Source: Jackrogersella multiformis
Taxonomy: Eukaryota > Ascomycota > Sordariomycetes > Xylariales > Hypoxylaceae
Assembly (NCBI GenBank): GCA_902806575.1
Contig: CADCXD010000007.1
Span: 1,860,001-1,924,000 of the forward strand
Length of the DNA: 64,000 nt
Reading direction: 5' to 3'
In this document: piece by piece, positions 47,886 through 59,733 of the stretch
How positions within the stretch are numbered: position 1 is the stretch's first letter
How the letters are laid out: each line of letters starts with the position of its first letter
Position numbers and translations under genes: made by a program
Notes under the pieces: model-generated
What the model saw: the letters and a program-made list of their open reading frames with translations, nothing else
The model's database searches: none
What the model was told of the DNA's origin: nothing

Positions 47886-50522
47886 TTACTGCGTGACTTC
47901 GTGTGGTCTCTCCGCCAGGTCGACGTGCCCGAGTTGCTTAGAATCCTCGCTGTCATCACCGACGGGCGCCGGAGTCTCGGGCGTGATCGTGAGCTGCGGC
48001 GGCGAAGTGCCGTCTTCTCTCCTTTCTGCTGAGCTCTGGCTATTCTCGCAGATTTCCAGTTTTAGTTGGCCTTCCTCATTGTCTTCTCCCTTTCTAACCA
48101 TGGCATCTGTGACATGCTCTATATGTTCACCGTGAGCCTCCTCGGCCTCCGCGGGTTTACTGCCCGGACTCAAACCCTCGTCTCTAGGTGACTGAGCTTC
48201 GCCGTCTATGGGGACGCCGACCATCTCTGCCAGACTTCTAAAGTTGAACATAGGCTCTGAATTTGCACTATCACCCTCCTCACTGCGTGCGGCTAAGCTA
48301 CGTCCGCTTGACCGCGGATCTTCGGCGTCGGCACCTAGGTTGCCGCCAGTATAGCTGCCGGGCATACTATCAGCCCCGCTAGAGCTAACAGAGCTGGCAT
48401 TGCTCATCTGGCGAAGATGTGAAGATCCACGCAGGGGCTGCGATGGCATAGGAATCGGTACACATGCGGCAACAGCACCAATTGTTTTGCCCTCTTCGTT
48501 ATCGTGACGGTCGATCGCCTTTCCCTTGTCGTTCGAAGCCGAAGCCGACCCGGAAGCCAGGTCTGTAGGCTGGTCACTTACCTGAGCGGCTGATGTACTG
48601 CTGCTGGCTTCGGCTACACTGGTTTCTATGCGCAAGTTGCTGGCCGCACTATTGCCTCGCCTCCGCCCGAGTCCCAGACTAAGGGAACTGGCACTCGCAC
48701 CACTGCCACCGCCGCCGTACACATCCCCCTTCTTAGCAACCTTTCGCTCCTCCTTTTCCCGCTTTTTGGTCTCTCTACGGGCCTCTTTCTCGGCCTTCTT
48801 TCTTCGCTCTTCCTCATCTGCTAGACTCAATCTTATTGCTTCGGCCATCATCAAGTTCTCAAGGTGCGCGGCGTCTATCCGTTCTCGGCCTGGTCCAACT
48901 CGGCTAGATATAATGCGAGCACGAGGCTCGGTAGCAGAGGGAAGGTCAGCCCCACCGTCATTTGGATGGATATTAGTACTGTTGCTGGGATTCTCATTGC
49001 CCCGATGGCTGCCCGTGGTCCTGCGGCCGAACCGGGACGACCGACCAAAGATGGTGCGGGACTCCTGGTTCCCCATCACGAACGCAGCATGATGTAGAGC
49101 ATCGGCGGCCGCAGCTCTACGACGCTGCTGCGCACGAGCCGCGGCCAGTTTAGTAGACCAGTCGGGTCGGATGCGGTCGGTGGTGATAACGCCAGGCGCG
49201 TTGGCAGACACACTCTGCGCCCGCCTGCGGTTAGTATTAGCTGAGGGTGCAGCTAACGTCGGGGAAAGAGTTGAGTTGAGGGAGCTAGAAGATGACATGG
49301 CCGTGCTCATAGCCCCCAAGGTAGAAGGGCTAAACGCATAAGTTAGACCGCGGCGAAAAGGGGGAGGTTCATATGTGACGCCAAACTCTGTTTGAGTGCA
49401 GTAAGGGCATTTCGCCGGCTCCATGATGAGCTCACCCTCGCGCTCCTCCGGGTTGACCGGTGCTTGAGCGCCCTCTTCCTCCGCATGGTGTTCAGGAAGA
49501 TGCGGATCGGGGCGCTTTATTTGCACGAAGCATTCGCTGCAGATGATCTGGCAGCAGCACCGAGTCCGATTCAGGTATGGGGGGTAATACATGAGGCACA
49601 GCGGGCACTCGATCCCGTCCTTGTATAGAAATACTTCGAGAGGCTGGCCGTTGACGAAGGGGTCGTTAGGCAGATTGATCTCGCGCGGTGTGATAATATC
49701 GCTATGCGACCCATTACGAGACAGGTTGAGAGCCGCGGCCAAAGACTTCTTGTGGGGTTTAAAGGGCGAGCTAATTCTTGGGGCAGCAGGCGATGTTGGT
49801 GAAGGCAAAGTTGAGGCTGGATTCGAAGTGGGGTTGTCAGAGGAGATCGAAATGGTCCTAGGGCCCATCGGAACGGTCAGATTTGGCATTGAAGTACCTG
49901 GCGACTCGGCAGATCCGGGATGAGGAATCAGATGCTCAGGGACCTCGTCAGCAGGAGGGATCTCGAGCGCACGAGCGGCGGCGACGATCTGATGTTCGGC
50001 CCAATTCTCGCTGAAGTCGTCCAGGCCACGCCAGAAAGGTGCTATCTTTCTTTCGATCTGCAGTAGCCGACATCAGATTAGCTACAAGACCAACAGCTAA
50101 CATTTGACGGCCCACCACCGTGACAACCTATCACTCACCTGTAATTGGCGGACCACAGGTTTACTAAAGTCCTCGGAAGAGGTGTATACGCCCATCGTAA
50201 CTAGGTAACCACCATCTACGTGCTCCTCTCTCATACTACGTTCGCGCTCTTTGAACCGTGTGGCTCGTTCCCTCTCGAGCCTCCGCGCCTCCTTCTCTTG
50301 TTTCGTTTCTCTGTGCTCGAAAGGGGCATCTTGACGGGAGCTTGACGAGCCGCCGAACTGCAACCCCAAGCCACCAAGTTCAGGCCGGCTAGGACGCCTC
50401 GACCGGTCGGGGAGGTCTCCATGATAACCGGCACCAGACGAGCTGCCTCCGGGATCCATGTGAGACCCTTGGGCCCCTATACGAGAGCTGCTCCTCGCAT
50501 CTTTCGTATGCGTGTTGCCCAT
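47886..50522 (-). CDS. sip5: SIP5-like RING-type zinc finger protein
   Basis: Exon 1 is 50522-50139 and exon 2 is 50057-47886 (851 aa). The N-terminus MGNTHTK with Gly2 suggests N-myristoylation. An Arg/Glu-rich coiled region (EKEARRLERERATRFKERE) and VDGGYLVTMGVYT follow. The block IERKIAPFWRGLDDFSENW and the finger IECPLCLMYYPPYLNRTRCC...ICSECFVQIKR (about residues 278-315) define the SIP5 family. Yeast Sip5 binds the Snf1 kinase and the Reg1-Glc7 phosphatase in glucose signalling. The long C-terminal part is low-complexity Ser/Ala/Glu-rich and probably disordered. The 81-nt intron keeps the frame. The ATG at 50522 is preferred over upstream in-frame codons because MGN starts the conserved region. 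Confidence 0.88.
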
Positions 50523-51988
50523 CTTTAAGGATTGTGCTAGGAGCTCTCGACAGGTGGATATGTAGCGGTTGCGCCTAGACAAATTGAAAACGTATTCGGC
50601 GATGACGATTGTTAGAGGGACTTATGAACTATGCCATTAAAACTGATTGGCAAGGACGTCAGTTATATGCATGTAAGGTGTCGGATGTTGGATGTTGGAC
50701 TAATAGAGGTCGTGGTATGGCAGGTCCGCGATGATTAAGGGCCAATAAAACAAGTGGCAGTAAGGGTAGTCGGCCTTTATATGTTGATATCGCTATTTTA
50801 TGGGTGTGGCCTAATAAACTCGTGGTGCGTAGTATCATATCCTATCCTACTGTATCTTCGTTAGAATGTATCTTCGCTAGAATGCGGCTCTAAGGATACA
50901 ATATGGTAGGTAGGAAAGGATATGAAAGAGGGTAACTGATTTGTGGACCAACATAGGCACAACGGACACACACGCACACCCACACACCCACACACTGGTT
51001 AGATGCCCATGAAGTTTCAAGTCAAAGGGTAGATGCTAGTCAGCCGTGGATATATATAGTAGTACCAGGAACTCATAATGTTGAAGGTATATCCAGTAAT
51101 AACGTGGCTAACCCAGGAGCCATCTGGGGAAATTGTCTTGTGCGTCACCGAATCGTAACCAGGAGCCAATACCTAACACTACGGTACCGTAGCTCTATAG
51201 AGTACCTAGGTAACGAGGTGTAGTTGCAGATGCAGATATAGGTGTAGGTGCGTATGTGTAAATGTTGGTGTAAGTGTAGGTGTAGGTATCTGTACAGTAC
51301 CTTAGGAATGTATGAATGGCAAGTAAGGTAGGGATGAATGCGTGGACGATATTCCAGTCCGTATTCCAATCCGTACTCCAGGCTGGCCGGGTTCGCTGAG
51401 CTGGCTATCCTTTCTTTAGCTTATTAGCTCGGGGTCTCGACCGACCGACCGATCTTTAATCGGTGTTGCCGGGTTCGAAATCCTGAATGATATTGTGTCA
51501 CGGTTGACACTCGAGAAGAATTTCGAAAGTGAGGTAGAGGTATGTGATGTTTCTTAAGATATGGCGTCTACTTAGGAAGCCGGAAAAGCGAACGACAGCT
51601 TCTATTTTGGCTCCCCCTCCACTTCTTATTTTTCCGTCGAGACAAGAGAAGAAATATAGAAAGAAAGAAAGAAAGAAAGAAAGAGAGAAAGAAAATGAAT
51701 GAATGATGAAAATGAAATATATCAGGTAATTGTGTGCACTGAAAAGAGTAGAGCTAGGCCTAACTTCTTGCTTCGTCGTCCTGGCAATAAATTGATGATC
51801 CGGTTCGGAGGTATTGGACGAAAGGCGAAAATGCAAATAAATGCAAATAAGGTATGATGATGAAGTAATGTTAAGTTTAGCACGGGCAGGTGGGGGAACA
51901 ACGATTAGCACGAGTGGATACCTCTGGTAGCCTCCGTAAGTAGATTAGCTCCGAACCAAGATACCGCACGTACCACATTTTACACCTA
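50523..51988. other. intergenic region with simple repeats
   Basis: No gene was found. It holds an ACAC/CCAC run (50963-50998), a GTAGGTGTAAGTG-like run (51220-51290), a GACC run near 51440 and a GAAA run (51655-51695). Confidence 0.55.
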
Positions 51989-52159
51989 CACCTCCACCGG
52001 GATGGTATTTAACGCACTAATCTAGCGGCCTCCACTTCTTGCTGTTTATGGTTATAAAGTATCATTACACTTAAATTATATGTAAAGCTACATATTTGCC
52101 ACTGTGGGCGCTGTGGAGGCCACTAATTTAGTACGTTAAATACCATCCCGGTGGAGGTG
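51989..52159. mobile_element. MITE, 171 bp, with long terminal inverted repeats and TA target site
   Basis: The left end CACCTCCACCGGGATGG... (51989-52035) and the right end (52113-52159) are inverted copies over about 47 bp with four or so mismatches. They enclose a 77-bp AT-rich core. A TA dinucleotide flanks each side (51987-51988 and 52160-52161), as expected for a Tc1/mariner-type insertion. There is no coding capacity, so it is a non-autonomous miniature element that could fold into a strong hairpin if transcribed. Confidence 0.8.
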
Positions 52160-52393
52160 TACATGTACCTAGGTAGGTAGGCAGGTAGGCAGGTGCGGGG
52201 CATTATGTGTGGTGTACATCCATACATATCCCCGCGCCATACCTGTACCTATCTACATCCATAGATCTAAACTCTACTACAATACAACAACACCTATCCC
52301 CTTCCTACTACTTACCTAGTGCAAGTATCTACACTAGAGACAATATAACAGTAGATCTATTCGGCGGGCACCTAGGTATTACTCGGCAGGTAT

Positions 52394-53090
52394 TTAGCAA
52401 ATATCGCCTCCCACGATGACGTTGAAATTTCCGGTGTCGAACTCCTGCCCCTGAATGTACAACTCAACACTTTCTAACTTACACGCCTCGCGGATGACCT
52501 CAACGGAGGTAGCCATATCGAGACAGCTATGATGAATATCCCGCGGAGTATCATTGCACAGCCAGATGCCTGCGCCGTCGGAGCAGCTTAATGCGCGTGC
52601 AGACGTTAGGTCCGGGGCGAGCAATACAGGGACCGCCCGCGATGCGCTTGAGATGGTCGATCCCCTGCTGTACGTAATCGTTGTTGTCGGCAACGTTTCC
52701 TCCGACATGGCAGACGATATTTGCCTAACGATTTGCAACTTCAGTCATACGAGTACGGGCAAAGAACCGGTGTTTCTTACCTTGCTGCGTGGCTTAATCA
52801 ATGGTCGAGTGGTAGGGGGTATTGTCCACTTAATCGAGTTATCTAGGCGTCGGACTTGACCCTGAATCTCCTATGAAATTACTTAGCTTCCGTGAATTCC
52901 TCCCCAAGAGTCATTATTTAGATGTGTGTTCCAATACCTGAATAGTACCGCCCAAAGTGACTCCCGAGCCATCATTTTCGTCGATGCCACGCCACGCCAT
53001 AGGAACAACGGTGTAGCCATCGAGAGGCGACAGAGAGGCGAAAGCAGTGGCACGAACCCAGGCGTTTAGTATGGCATATGTGGTTTTCAT
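52394..53090 (-). pseudogene. secreted Cys-rich fungal protein with a single-base frameshift
   Basis: Exons 53090-52938, 52870-52781 and 52724-52394 join in phase. The protein begins MKTTYAILNAW, a likely signal peptide, and continues ANIVCHVGGNVADNNDY, QQGIDHLKRIAGGPC and PGPNVCTRI. There one extra base (in ATTAAGCTGC, near 52589-52591 on the + strand) moves it out of frame. Dropping one base would resume at once as CSDGAGIWLCND and end in VGGDIC. Both sides belong to one small secreted fungal family of unknown function that ends in a G-Q-x-F...NVIV-like block. Either a young pseudogene or an assembly error. Intact cysteine spacing on both sides supports recent loss. Confidence 0.65.
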
Positions 53091-54174
53091 AGCGAGTGAT
53101 GATAATACGAACACCTAGGTAGGTAGATTTCGTAACAGATTGGACATTTAGCTTCTAGTTTGATTAATGGTCTTGCTGCAGTTATTATAATTCGAGCTTA
53201 TGGGGGTCCAAATCAATCAAACGGGCAGGAGGTCTTAGCCTACCAGGTAGGTAGGTAGATGTATTAAGGGGCAGCTAGCTACCTATGTTAAGTGATCACA
53301 GATAGAATGCATTTACAGTTCAAACAAGAGTGTCCTCGCCTCCAAATGTATATTTTTATGTAATACCTGAGTATCTGTTTAATATCGACGTTTCCTGTAA
53401 ATAAAGTACGGTGAAGCAACGTACCGTTAGTGCTCTAAATATATTACAATCTGCCGATTTTACCGTAAGGGGACACCTTTGACTTCGTCCTAAATCTATT
53501 AAATAATATCATAAAAACCCCTATTTTCCTAAGCTCTTTATTAAGATGGCCACAGCACTGTCTATATGGGCTCAGATAAATACCTAGGAGGGAACTAGGA
53601 TATTGGAGGTCTCCTAACCCCCTTCCCTCCCAAAGTTTTAGGTGCTGATAACCGATGTAGTTTGATATAAATAAACTTGAATGGCTACCTACCTAGGTAC
53701 CTTTCTTGGTACCTAGGTAGGTATAAGGTGTCAGAAGCCTGATCTATCGAAGATAGACCAGACAAAGGGTTCGGCCCATTTAAGGTGTACTCCATACGAA
53801 GGGATACACTTGAGACGTCGTAGACAAAGGCATGTTCCTGTACCTATGTATACAACGGTCTGTAAATATAGGGTTTAGAGCTCCTTGCGCAACAACGTCG
53901 TTGTTACCCATATCGCAAGGTCTGCCTCATGACATAAGCTACCTACGCGAATATTTGACAGTATAAAGCTTATAGTAAAGCACGCATCTTTCCTTTCTTT
54001 TAATTGCCTAGGCACCACCCTTAAAGGGGCTGTTGTGGAGACTTTTACCTGCGGTACAAAATTTATTACTGCTTTGGTATTAATATAAGATCAGGTATTA
54101 TTATCTATAAGTGTGATATCGAAACTTGAGCGACCCAGAAGACAATTGTGCCTTTATGCGTTCGATTTGACTCT
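53091..54174. other. intergenic, no gene seen
   Basis: Contains TACCTAGG clusters (53110-53130, 53250-53285, 53690-53730) and AT-rich stretches. No recognisable gene was found. Confidence 0.5.
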
Positions 54175-55377
54175 CTAACAGAGTGTGCATCCTGCATCTC
54201 GCGTACCAGAAGGTAGTCCTGTTTTCCTTGCTTGTGCTTCAAGATGCCGTATATAAAATTCTGAAAACTTAGGGGGTGCTTCTAAAATTATGTTGACTAC
54301 GTCTTTGATGTTAGGTAAAGCAAGGCATTCATGACCTTGCAACCGGCTCTTGGAGTCTAGGCTTTTTATATTATTTGCCAACTCTACTACGCTCATGCAA
54401 ATTGCTTCAGGCTTAGGAATAGGGTATAGACCACAGCGCGTAAGCGATTTGACGGTGACGCCAAGCATCGTGATCTCGCAATCAAAATTATTGCCTTCGG
54501 AATTGTAGTAAAAAGAGTGGCAGAGGCGCTTGGAACTAGTTTTGTCGGCATTTTCCGAGAGAAGATGCATGACGGCATCCTGTACGGGCTGTAGCATTTC
54601 TCTAATCGCTTTTAACCGACCAGCTTTTACAAAGCCTACTACGTATAGACATTCGATGGTCGAATATAATGGATATGTGGATATGTTTCCTTACTTGAAA
54701 GATCTGCTGGCTCGAGGGAGCGATGAAATAACAGCTTTGAAACCGAGTCCCTTGGTCGTAGGCTGCCTTCCATATTCGCGACGGAGTTTAAAATTAGATA
54801 TTTAGCAGCGTCTCTGAACAGCCCATCGCATCCGAATTCCCAAGCAATCCAGGAGACAGTTTCCACACCCCTTTTGTTGGTATATTGAGGATTGGCAGCC
54901 AAAGGGCCGTGGTCGGCTATGCCCTTCACCCAATTCCTGGCCCAGGGTCGGAGCATTCGAGTAAGATCGTACTTGTCGGTTAACACGGCGATCTTATACA
55001 AGTTCCTGAAAGAGACGGTGTCATGGGGGCTATGCTGAGACTGAAAGCTAACCGACGTGGGCACTTTGTCAAAATAGCCGTGAATAATGTATAAAAGTAT
55101 CTCCATTGCCTTCGGATGGTCTTCCGGGAGCTCTACAGTCCATTCACTGCCGCTACGCCGAACAGACTCAGCGAAACCGCCATAGAGAAGTCTCTTCCAG
55201 ACCGGGGATGCTCGTGCTAGAGTCTTAGGGCACACGATAAAGGTGACGGAGTCTTGGTTCCCAACGGTAAGATGAAGTTCGCCATCTGGGTCAACAACGA
55301 GTCTGGAAGGTTTAGTTTCCTCGGAGACTTTTGCTGTTAGATCCTTCAGTGGATGTTTCAATATCGTTGGAGGACAT
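54175..55377 (-). CDS. BTB/POZ domain protein, N-terminus disrupted
   Basis: Exon 1 runs from about 55361 to 54695 and exon 2 is 54638-54175, joined in phase 1. The BTB fold is clear: LVVDPDGELHLTVG, FIVCPKTLARASPVWKRLLYGGF, DHPKAMEILLYIIHGYFD and NLYKIAVLTDKYDL. Fungal BTB proteins of this type are numerous and mostly uncharacterised; some act as adaptors for Cul3 ligases. No ATG lies in frame upstream of the BTB domain before a stop. The only nearby ATG (55377, MSSNDIETSTEGSN) is in another frame and hits a stop at the start of the conserved part. A one-base indel near 55320 would join them, so the gene may be damaged or have an unseen upstream exon. Confidence 0.65.
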
Positions 55378-55967
55378 TGCGATTCGGGAGGACGAGGATG
55401 TTGAGGGTTGTCATGTAGAAAACGGTTTACGTTATTATCGGCCTTTCTAAGTTATCGCAGTAATAACAATTTTCCAAGTTCTAAGGTTGTAGGGTTCTTT
55501 ATTTCTACGGGTTTTTACGAGTCTCACATGATGAAGCGTGGTCAAGGTAGGACCGACCGTATAAGGTAGTGTGTGTATGTCCCCCCCCCCCCGAAATAAT
55601 GATAACGCACTGGCCGTGCGGTGATAAATCTACACTGGGGTCTCGATCTCGACGCTTCGAGTGAAGCTTCCATACCAGGTAGGTACCTACCAGGTAAAAA
55701 AACAAAAAATTGAAAAAAAAGTTAATATTTTTTGAATTGCGTGTTAATAAGGTTACCGCACGGCCAGTACGCTAAGATTATTACAGGGGTCACCTGGACG
55801 GACTAAGTAAGTTACGGACCTGCTAGACTCACTGGACTAACTTACTTAGATATTAAAAATAATAATATAGAATAAAAGGAAAAGAAGAAAAATCCCCATT
55901 CAGAATTGCATTCAAGTTTTAAATTCGCATCCATAAATCTTAACTTAATTATCCACCAATTTTAAGT
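55378..55967. other. divergent intergenic region
   Basis: About 590 bp between the divergent BTB and GCIP-like genes. It includes a run of 12 Cs (55581-55592), A-rich stretches near 55700 and short imperfect repeats of GTAACTTACTTAG type at 55805-55850. No gene was found. Confidence 0.5.
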
Positions 55968-57170
55968 ATGGCGACAAATAATGGCAAGGCCAACGATAAC
56001 CTAGAGTCTCTAAAGATTCTGGTGAAATCCACGACAGATCTCATATCTCAACTTGAATCGTTTCTTCATTCGATCGCCGTCGATGAGGCTTCCGAAACTG
56101 CTACCCCGCCATCACCATCGTCATCGTCACTATCACCGTCGTCAACCTCCACAGAGTCCGTCGATCCTCTATCTCTCGCCCACGACTCTGCGACTCTAAT
56201 AAAGGCTCATACCACAAAGCTGTCTCTTCTTATCATAAATGAACCTTTCACACCATCTGCTATTAGCAAGGTCCTGCGCGAGCTAGTAGCCGGTCCTATC
56301 CCAGCTCTTGCTTCTGCAGTCCAGGTTTGCGACGCCGATAAATACACCCTAGTGGCTCGCAAAGACCTTTCTTGGCGATGCTATCGGGTGTTGAAGGAGC
56401 TAAAATCTCTCGTTGATATCATCCCTCTGGACGGAAAAATTCTACCTAATGCACAGAAGAACGGTAGTAAGGGAGCCAAGGGTAGCATAGCCGCCACCGG
56501 CGTTATCTGGGCTGCTTGCGACGACGTGATCCTGCTTAAGAAGCTAGGAATTGTAGGACTACTGATCAAGAGGGTCGAGGAATACAGGGACACGCTGAAA
56601 GATATTCTAGAAGAGCTGAAGGAGTATGGCGATGAGGTTGACGAGGATGAGGATGGAAATAACGGCGACGTCACCAGCGGTGCCGATCAAGCGCCGCAGG
56701 GGGACGAAGTCGACGGCATCACAAACCAACTCCAAAACACGCACATGTCGACACAGGAGATGCTCGATGATCTCATGAATCCTCGCCACATACCCAGAGA
56801 CGACCCTGACAAGATCAGAGAACGTCTCGAGTCTTGTCTGAAGCGGCTACGGTTGACCACTCTGCTCTACACCGCTATCATCAAGAGACGGTTAAAATCC
56901 ATCTCACCAACCCCTAACACCTTACAGGCACCAGTCACGCAGCGCCTCGACGAGGTATTTCCGTTATTGAAGAGATTGCCACACCGATTTGGGGAAGTTG
57001 CGTGCGCGTTCTACGAGCTGGACCGCGCAGCCATAGACCGCGCCATGGATTCTTGTTTTTTCGACGCATTTGCGGCATCCGAAATGCTGATGAAGCCTTG
57101 GGAAGGTCAAAGGGACGAATTTACTGGCTGGGCAGAGAAATTCCAGATCGGCATAAAAACCCCAGATTAG
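55968..57170 (+). CDS. GCIP / cyclin-D1-binding protein 1-like protein
   Basis: A single-exon gene of 400 aa. It is mostly alpha-helical with a Ser/Pro-rich linker (about residues 45-70) and an acidic, disordered stretch (about 220-250). Blocks such as SATLIKAHTTKLSLLIINEPF, SAISKVLRELVAGPIPALAS, TGVIWAACDDV and DPDKIRERLESCLKRLRLT resemble the fungal members of the GCIP family, which in animals bind D-type cyclins and Grap2. The fungal function is not established. No signal or membrane segment is seen. Confidence 0.75.
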   Translation: MATNNGKANDNLESLKILVKSTTDLISQLESFLHSIAVDEASETATPPSPSSSSLSPSSTSTESVDPLSLAHDSATLIKAHTTKLSLLIINEPFTPSAISKVLRELVAGPIPALASAVQVCDADKYTLVARKDLSWRCYRVLKELKSLVDIIPLDGKILPNAQKNGSKGAKGSIAATGVIWAACDDVILLKKLGIVGLLIKRVEEYRDTLKDILEELKEYGDEVDEDEDGNNGDVTSGADQAPQGDEVDGITNQLQNTHMSTQEMLDDLMNPRHIPRDDPDKIRERLESCLKRLRLTTLLYTAIIKRRLKSISPTPNTLQAPVTQRLDEVFPLLKRLPHRFGEVACAFYELDRAAIDRAMDSCFFDAFAASEMLMKPWEGQRDEFTGWAEKFQIGIKTPD

Positions 57171-57419
57171 GCACACGCATGAATAATAAGTGAGATTTTG
57201 AGAAGCTTATACATATATACACATTGCTCGTCAAGGACGCAGGAGGAGACACTTGTCATAGGCTACGGGATACTAAGAATCTAAAACTACCTAGGTATCT
57301 AGCAGACGCGGATCCCTAGGAGTCGTACTTCTTAGTACGACATCTCATCATACTTGAATCGCAACCGCGTTAAAGTTGACCTATTCGATTGTCAGCTCTG
57401 TATTTTCGATGTCCACTTA

Positions 57420-59046
57420 TTAACCGGGAAGACTCACATGGCCCGACGATGGGCAGCCTGTCAAGATCTCAGGACCAGTAGTCGACTTGCCATCAACCGT
57501 GATGGTGACAGCGCCTGACCTCCCCCCGAAGTCAACTTGATAGAACGAAGCTCTACCAACTGAGCTCGAGGCTGTCACGGTCTGGCTTGAACCTCCGATA
57601 GCGACGGTAATATCCTTAGCAGAGTTGGATAGCACAATGATCGAGATCACATCTTTGGTGCCGCTTGCTGCCGACGCGCCTCCTCCCTGGCCCCAAACGG
57701 TACCTGTGGTTAGATATTAGTTAATGCAATTGATGATTTGGAAAATGTAATTGCTGCTCACCACCGTCGCCGCACACTATCACCGACGTGGTTCGGTACC
57801 ATGCTACAGCTCCTTCTGACGGCAGGTCTATGTTTGCGTTACCAGCCTTGTAGGCGCTGATGAAGTAGGGCAACACGAAGCGGAAAGCCGAGTGCCTAAA
57901 CCCGTCGACGTACGTCTCAGCGCCGCTGACAATCTGCGCTGGAACTGGGTCGTTAAGGTAGCTGGACTCGCCGTAGTCGTTCCCTGTTCATGTCAATCTT
58001 CGGCTCAAGAATCTAACCATCAGAGTGCACGGGTTTCTCACAAGTGATGATCTCGATATATTCAGGTTGGATATCCAAGACTTGCTTCCAGCGGTCGTAC
58101 CATAGGGAATCGCTAGACGAGTACCAGTTCTTGTTGTACTGTGGGAGGTCTATCTTCCCAGATTAGCTCTCAAGCCTTGGTGAGGTAGCTTCGAGGTTAT
58201 ATGGGATGCCCCATACCCGTGTAGAAGTAAGGACTGACGCCCATCATGTATGGCTTGCCCTGGAGTGTCGACTTGTATGCTTGATCGTTGCCAGTGGTTA
58301 TCGTGTACTGGTTCGCGTCTGGCCACGCACCCCAGTTGACTACATTGTGTAAATAAAATGGCAATTAATAACCGGCAGAGGAGCGTGTCACGTACAAGCG
58401 CCGTCAATTTGAGCAAGTTTGCTGCCGACCCCTTGGGCCCCTATCGAAGACCAATCCGGGACCACTGCAGCATTGGTTCGAGTCAGTATCTGTCGGCATT
58501 CGAGGATTTGGAGTCGTCTTTAGATATAGGGGTTGGCCATTGAACTTGGCAACTCGGTGTAGTAAGTAACTGAGGAATATACTCACAGAAGATGTCACCT
58601 GTTGCTGAACGCACCGAGGCCCAGTTGTCAGCCCAGTTAGGCCCTTCGAATGTCGAGACGAACGGCCTCCCGTTTACCTTGAGCTGACTACTAGCGCCCT
58701 TGTACTGGTTGACGAGCGAAACAACCTGGTCGACGGCCCAGGAGCTGGCGGCCATATCGAAGGATAGGAATAGGTTGAAGCCGTTGGACGAAGCTGTGTC
58801 GTACGCTAGCTGCAACTGCTCGCCGTTCCAGGAGTCGGCCGACCCAACGTTCAACGCGAAGCCATCGATGCCTGCTGACTTGGCATCTGTAATATCTTTC
58901 TGCCACTGGTCCCTCGACTGTCCGCTGGTCAGACCTACCATGTAGTGCGCGAAGACCTGGCGACCGCTCCCCTGCCGAGGCCTAGCTACGCCAGCTACCG
59001 TGGAGCCGACGAGCAGCGCGACTGCCGCCGCGATATTCAGACGCAT
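57420..59046 (-). CDS. GH71 alpha-1,3-glucanase (mutanase)
   Basis: Six exons: 59046-58587, 58464-58396, 58339-58217, 58149-58042, 57983-57762 and 57703-57420, giving 421 aa in frame. A signal peptide (MRLNIAAAVALLVGSTVAG) precedes the catalytic domain. Typical GH71 blocks are VFAHYMVGL, DITDAKSAGIDGFALNVG, LFLSFDMAASSW, FEGPNWA, LVPDWSSIGAQG, YMMGVSPYFYT, EIITWNDYGESSYL and FRHSAFRFVLPYFISAYK. GH71 enzymes hydrolyse alpha-1,3-glucan of fungal walls, in remodelling, autolysis or mycoparasitism. No carbohydrate-binding module follows; the C-terminus is a short beta-rich domain. Splice sites were chosen by phase and family conservation. Confidence 0.9.
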
Positions 59047-59691
59047 TTTCTTGAAGAGTTAAGCACCTCGCGTGCTAGTTATTGGTGAAGACGAAGGTAA
59101 GGAGATGATGAGGATTTAATGCAAACAATCAACCACTGCAAATCTCGAGGGTCATAGCCGCATATATATTTATATATATGTATAAGGTATGTATACGACT
59201 ACCAATATGGCAGGACCTAATTATAAATTTAAGTCTGAATCCTGCTGCCGCCTCGGCGACATGAGGGGGTAGGCTATGCCTACACGGCGGCCGAGGGAAT
59301 GCGCCGAGATTGGTGGCTGTATGAAAGCCATATCGACGAGACCATCATGCTCTTCGTCAGCCGATGGAAGCTTCATTCAGTTCGATATCACTAGCGAATA
59401 CGAGACTAGCGAAGACAAATAATACAAGCTCAAGAGCGTCAGTAAGGATGAGTAAGATGGAAGCTCTAGAGCTCCCCTAGGAGATTTATATTTGGTCGCA
59501 GATACTAAGAACGTTCTAGCTCTAGCAATAATGGTGGTCATACGATAATGTTCATATATTTATTGCTTATTTTATTAAGAGCTTCGGCTTAGTGAATCAG
59601 CAATGAGACTTCTTAGTCAACCGAAAGAAGCACAACCTACCTAGGTAGTATTCATTGAAAGAGAGAGCAGATCACGACCTCTCTCAGTGAC

Positions 59692-59733
59692 CCGTGATGA
59701 CGAGAGCTTAGCTTCGTGCTCTACTCATCACGG
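59692..59733. repeat. imperfect hairpin
   Basis: CCGTGATGACGAGAGC (59692-59707) pairs with GCTCTACTCATCACGG (59718-59733), with two mismatches and a 10-base loop. It lies upstream of both flanking genes; its function is unknown. Confidence 0.5.

Noticed and set aside
48626..49628. Several frames on the + strand opposite SIP5
   Set aside because: They are antisense shadows of a low-complexity coding exon.
51440..51500. GGGTTCGAAATCC resembling a tRNA T-loop
   Set aside because: No acceptor stem, A-box or anticodon arm at the right spacing.
57548..57572. tRNA A-box-like string (GAGCTCAGTTGGTAGAGC on the minus strand)
   Set aside because: It falls inside the GH71 coding sequence (SSVGRAS), has no matching B-box and cannot fold as a cloverleaf.
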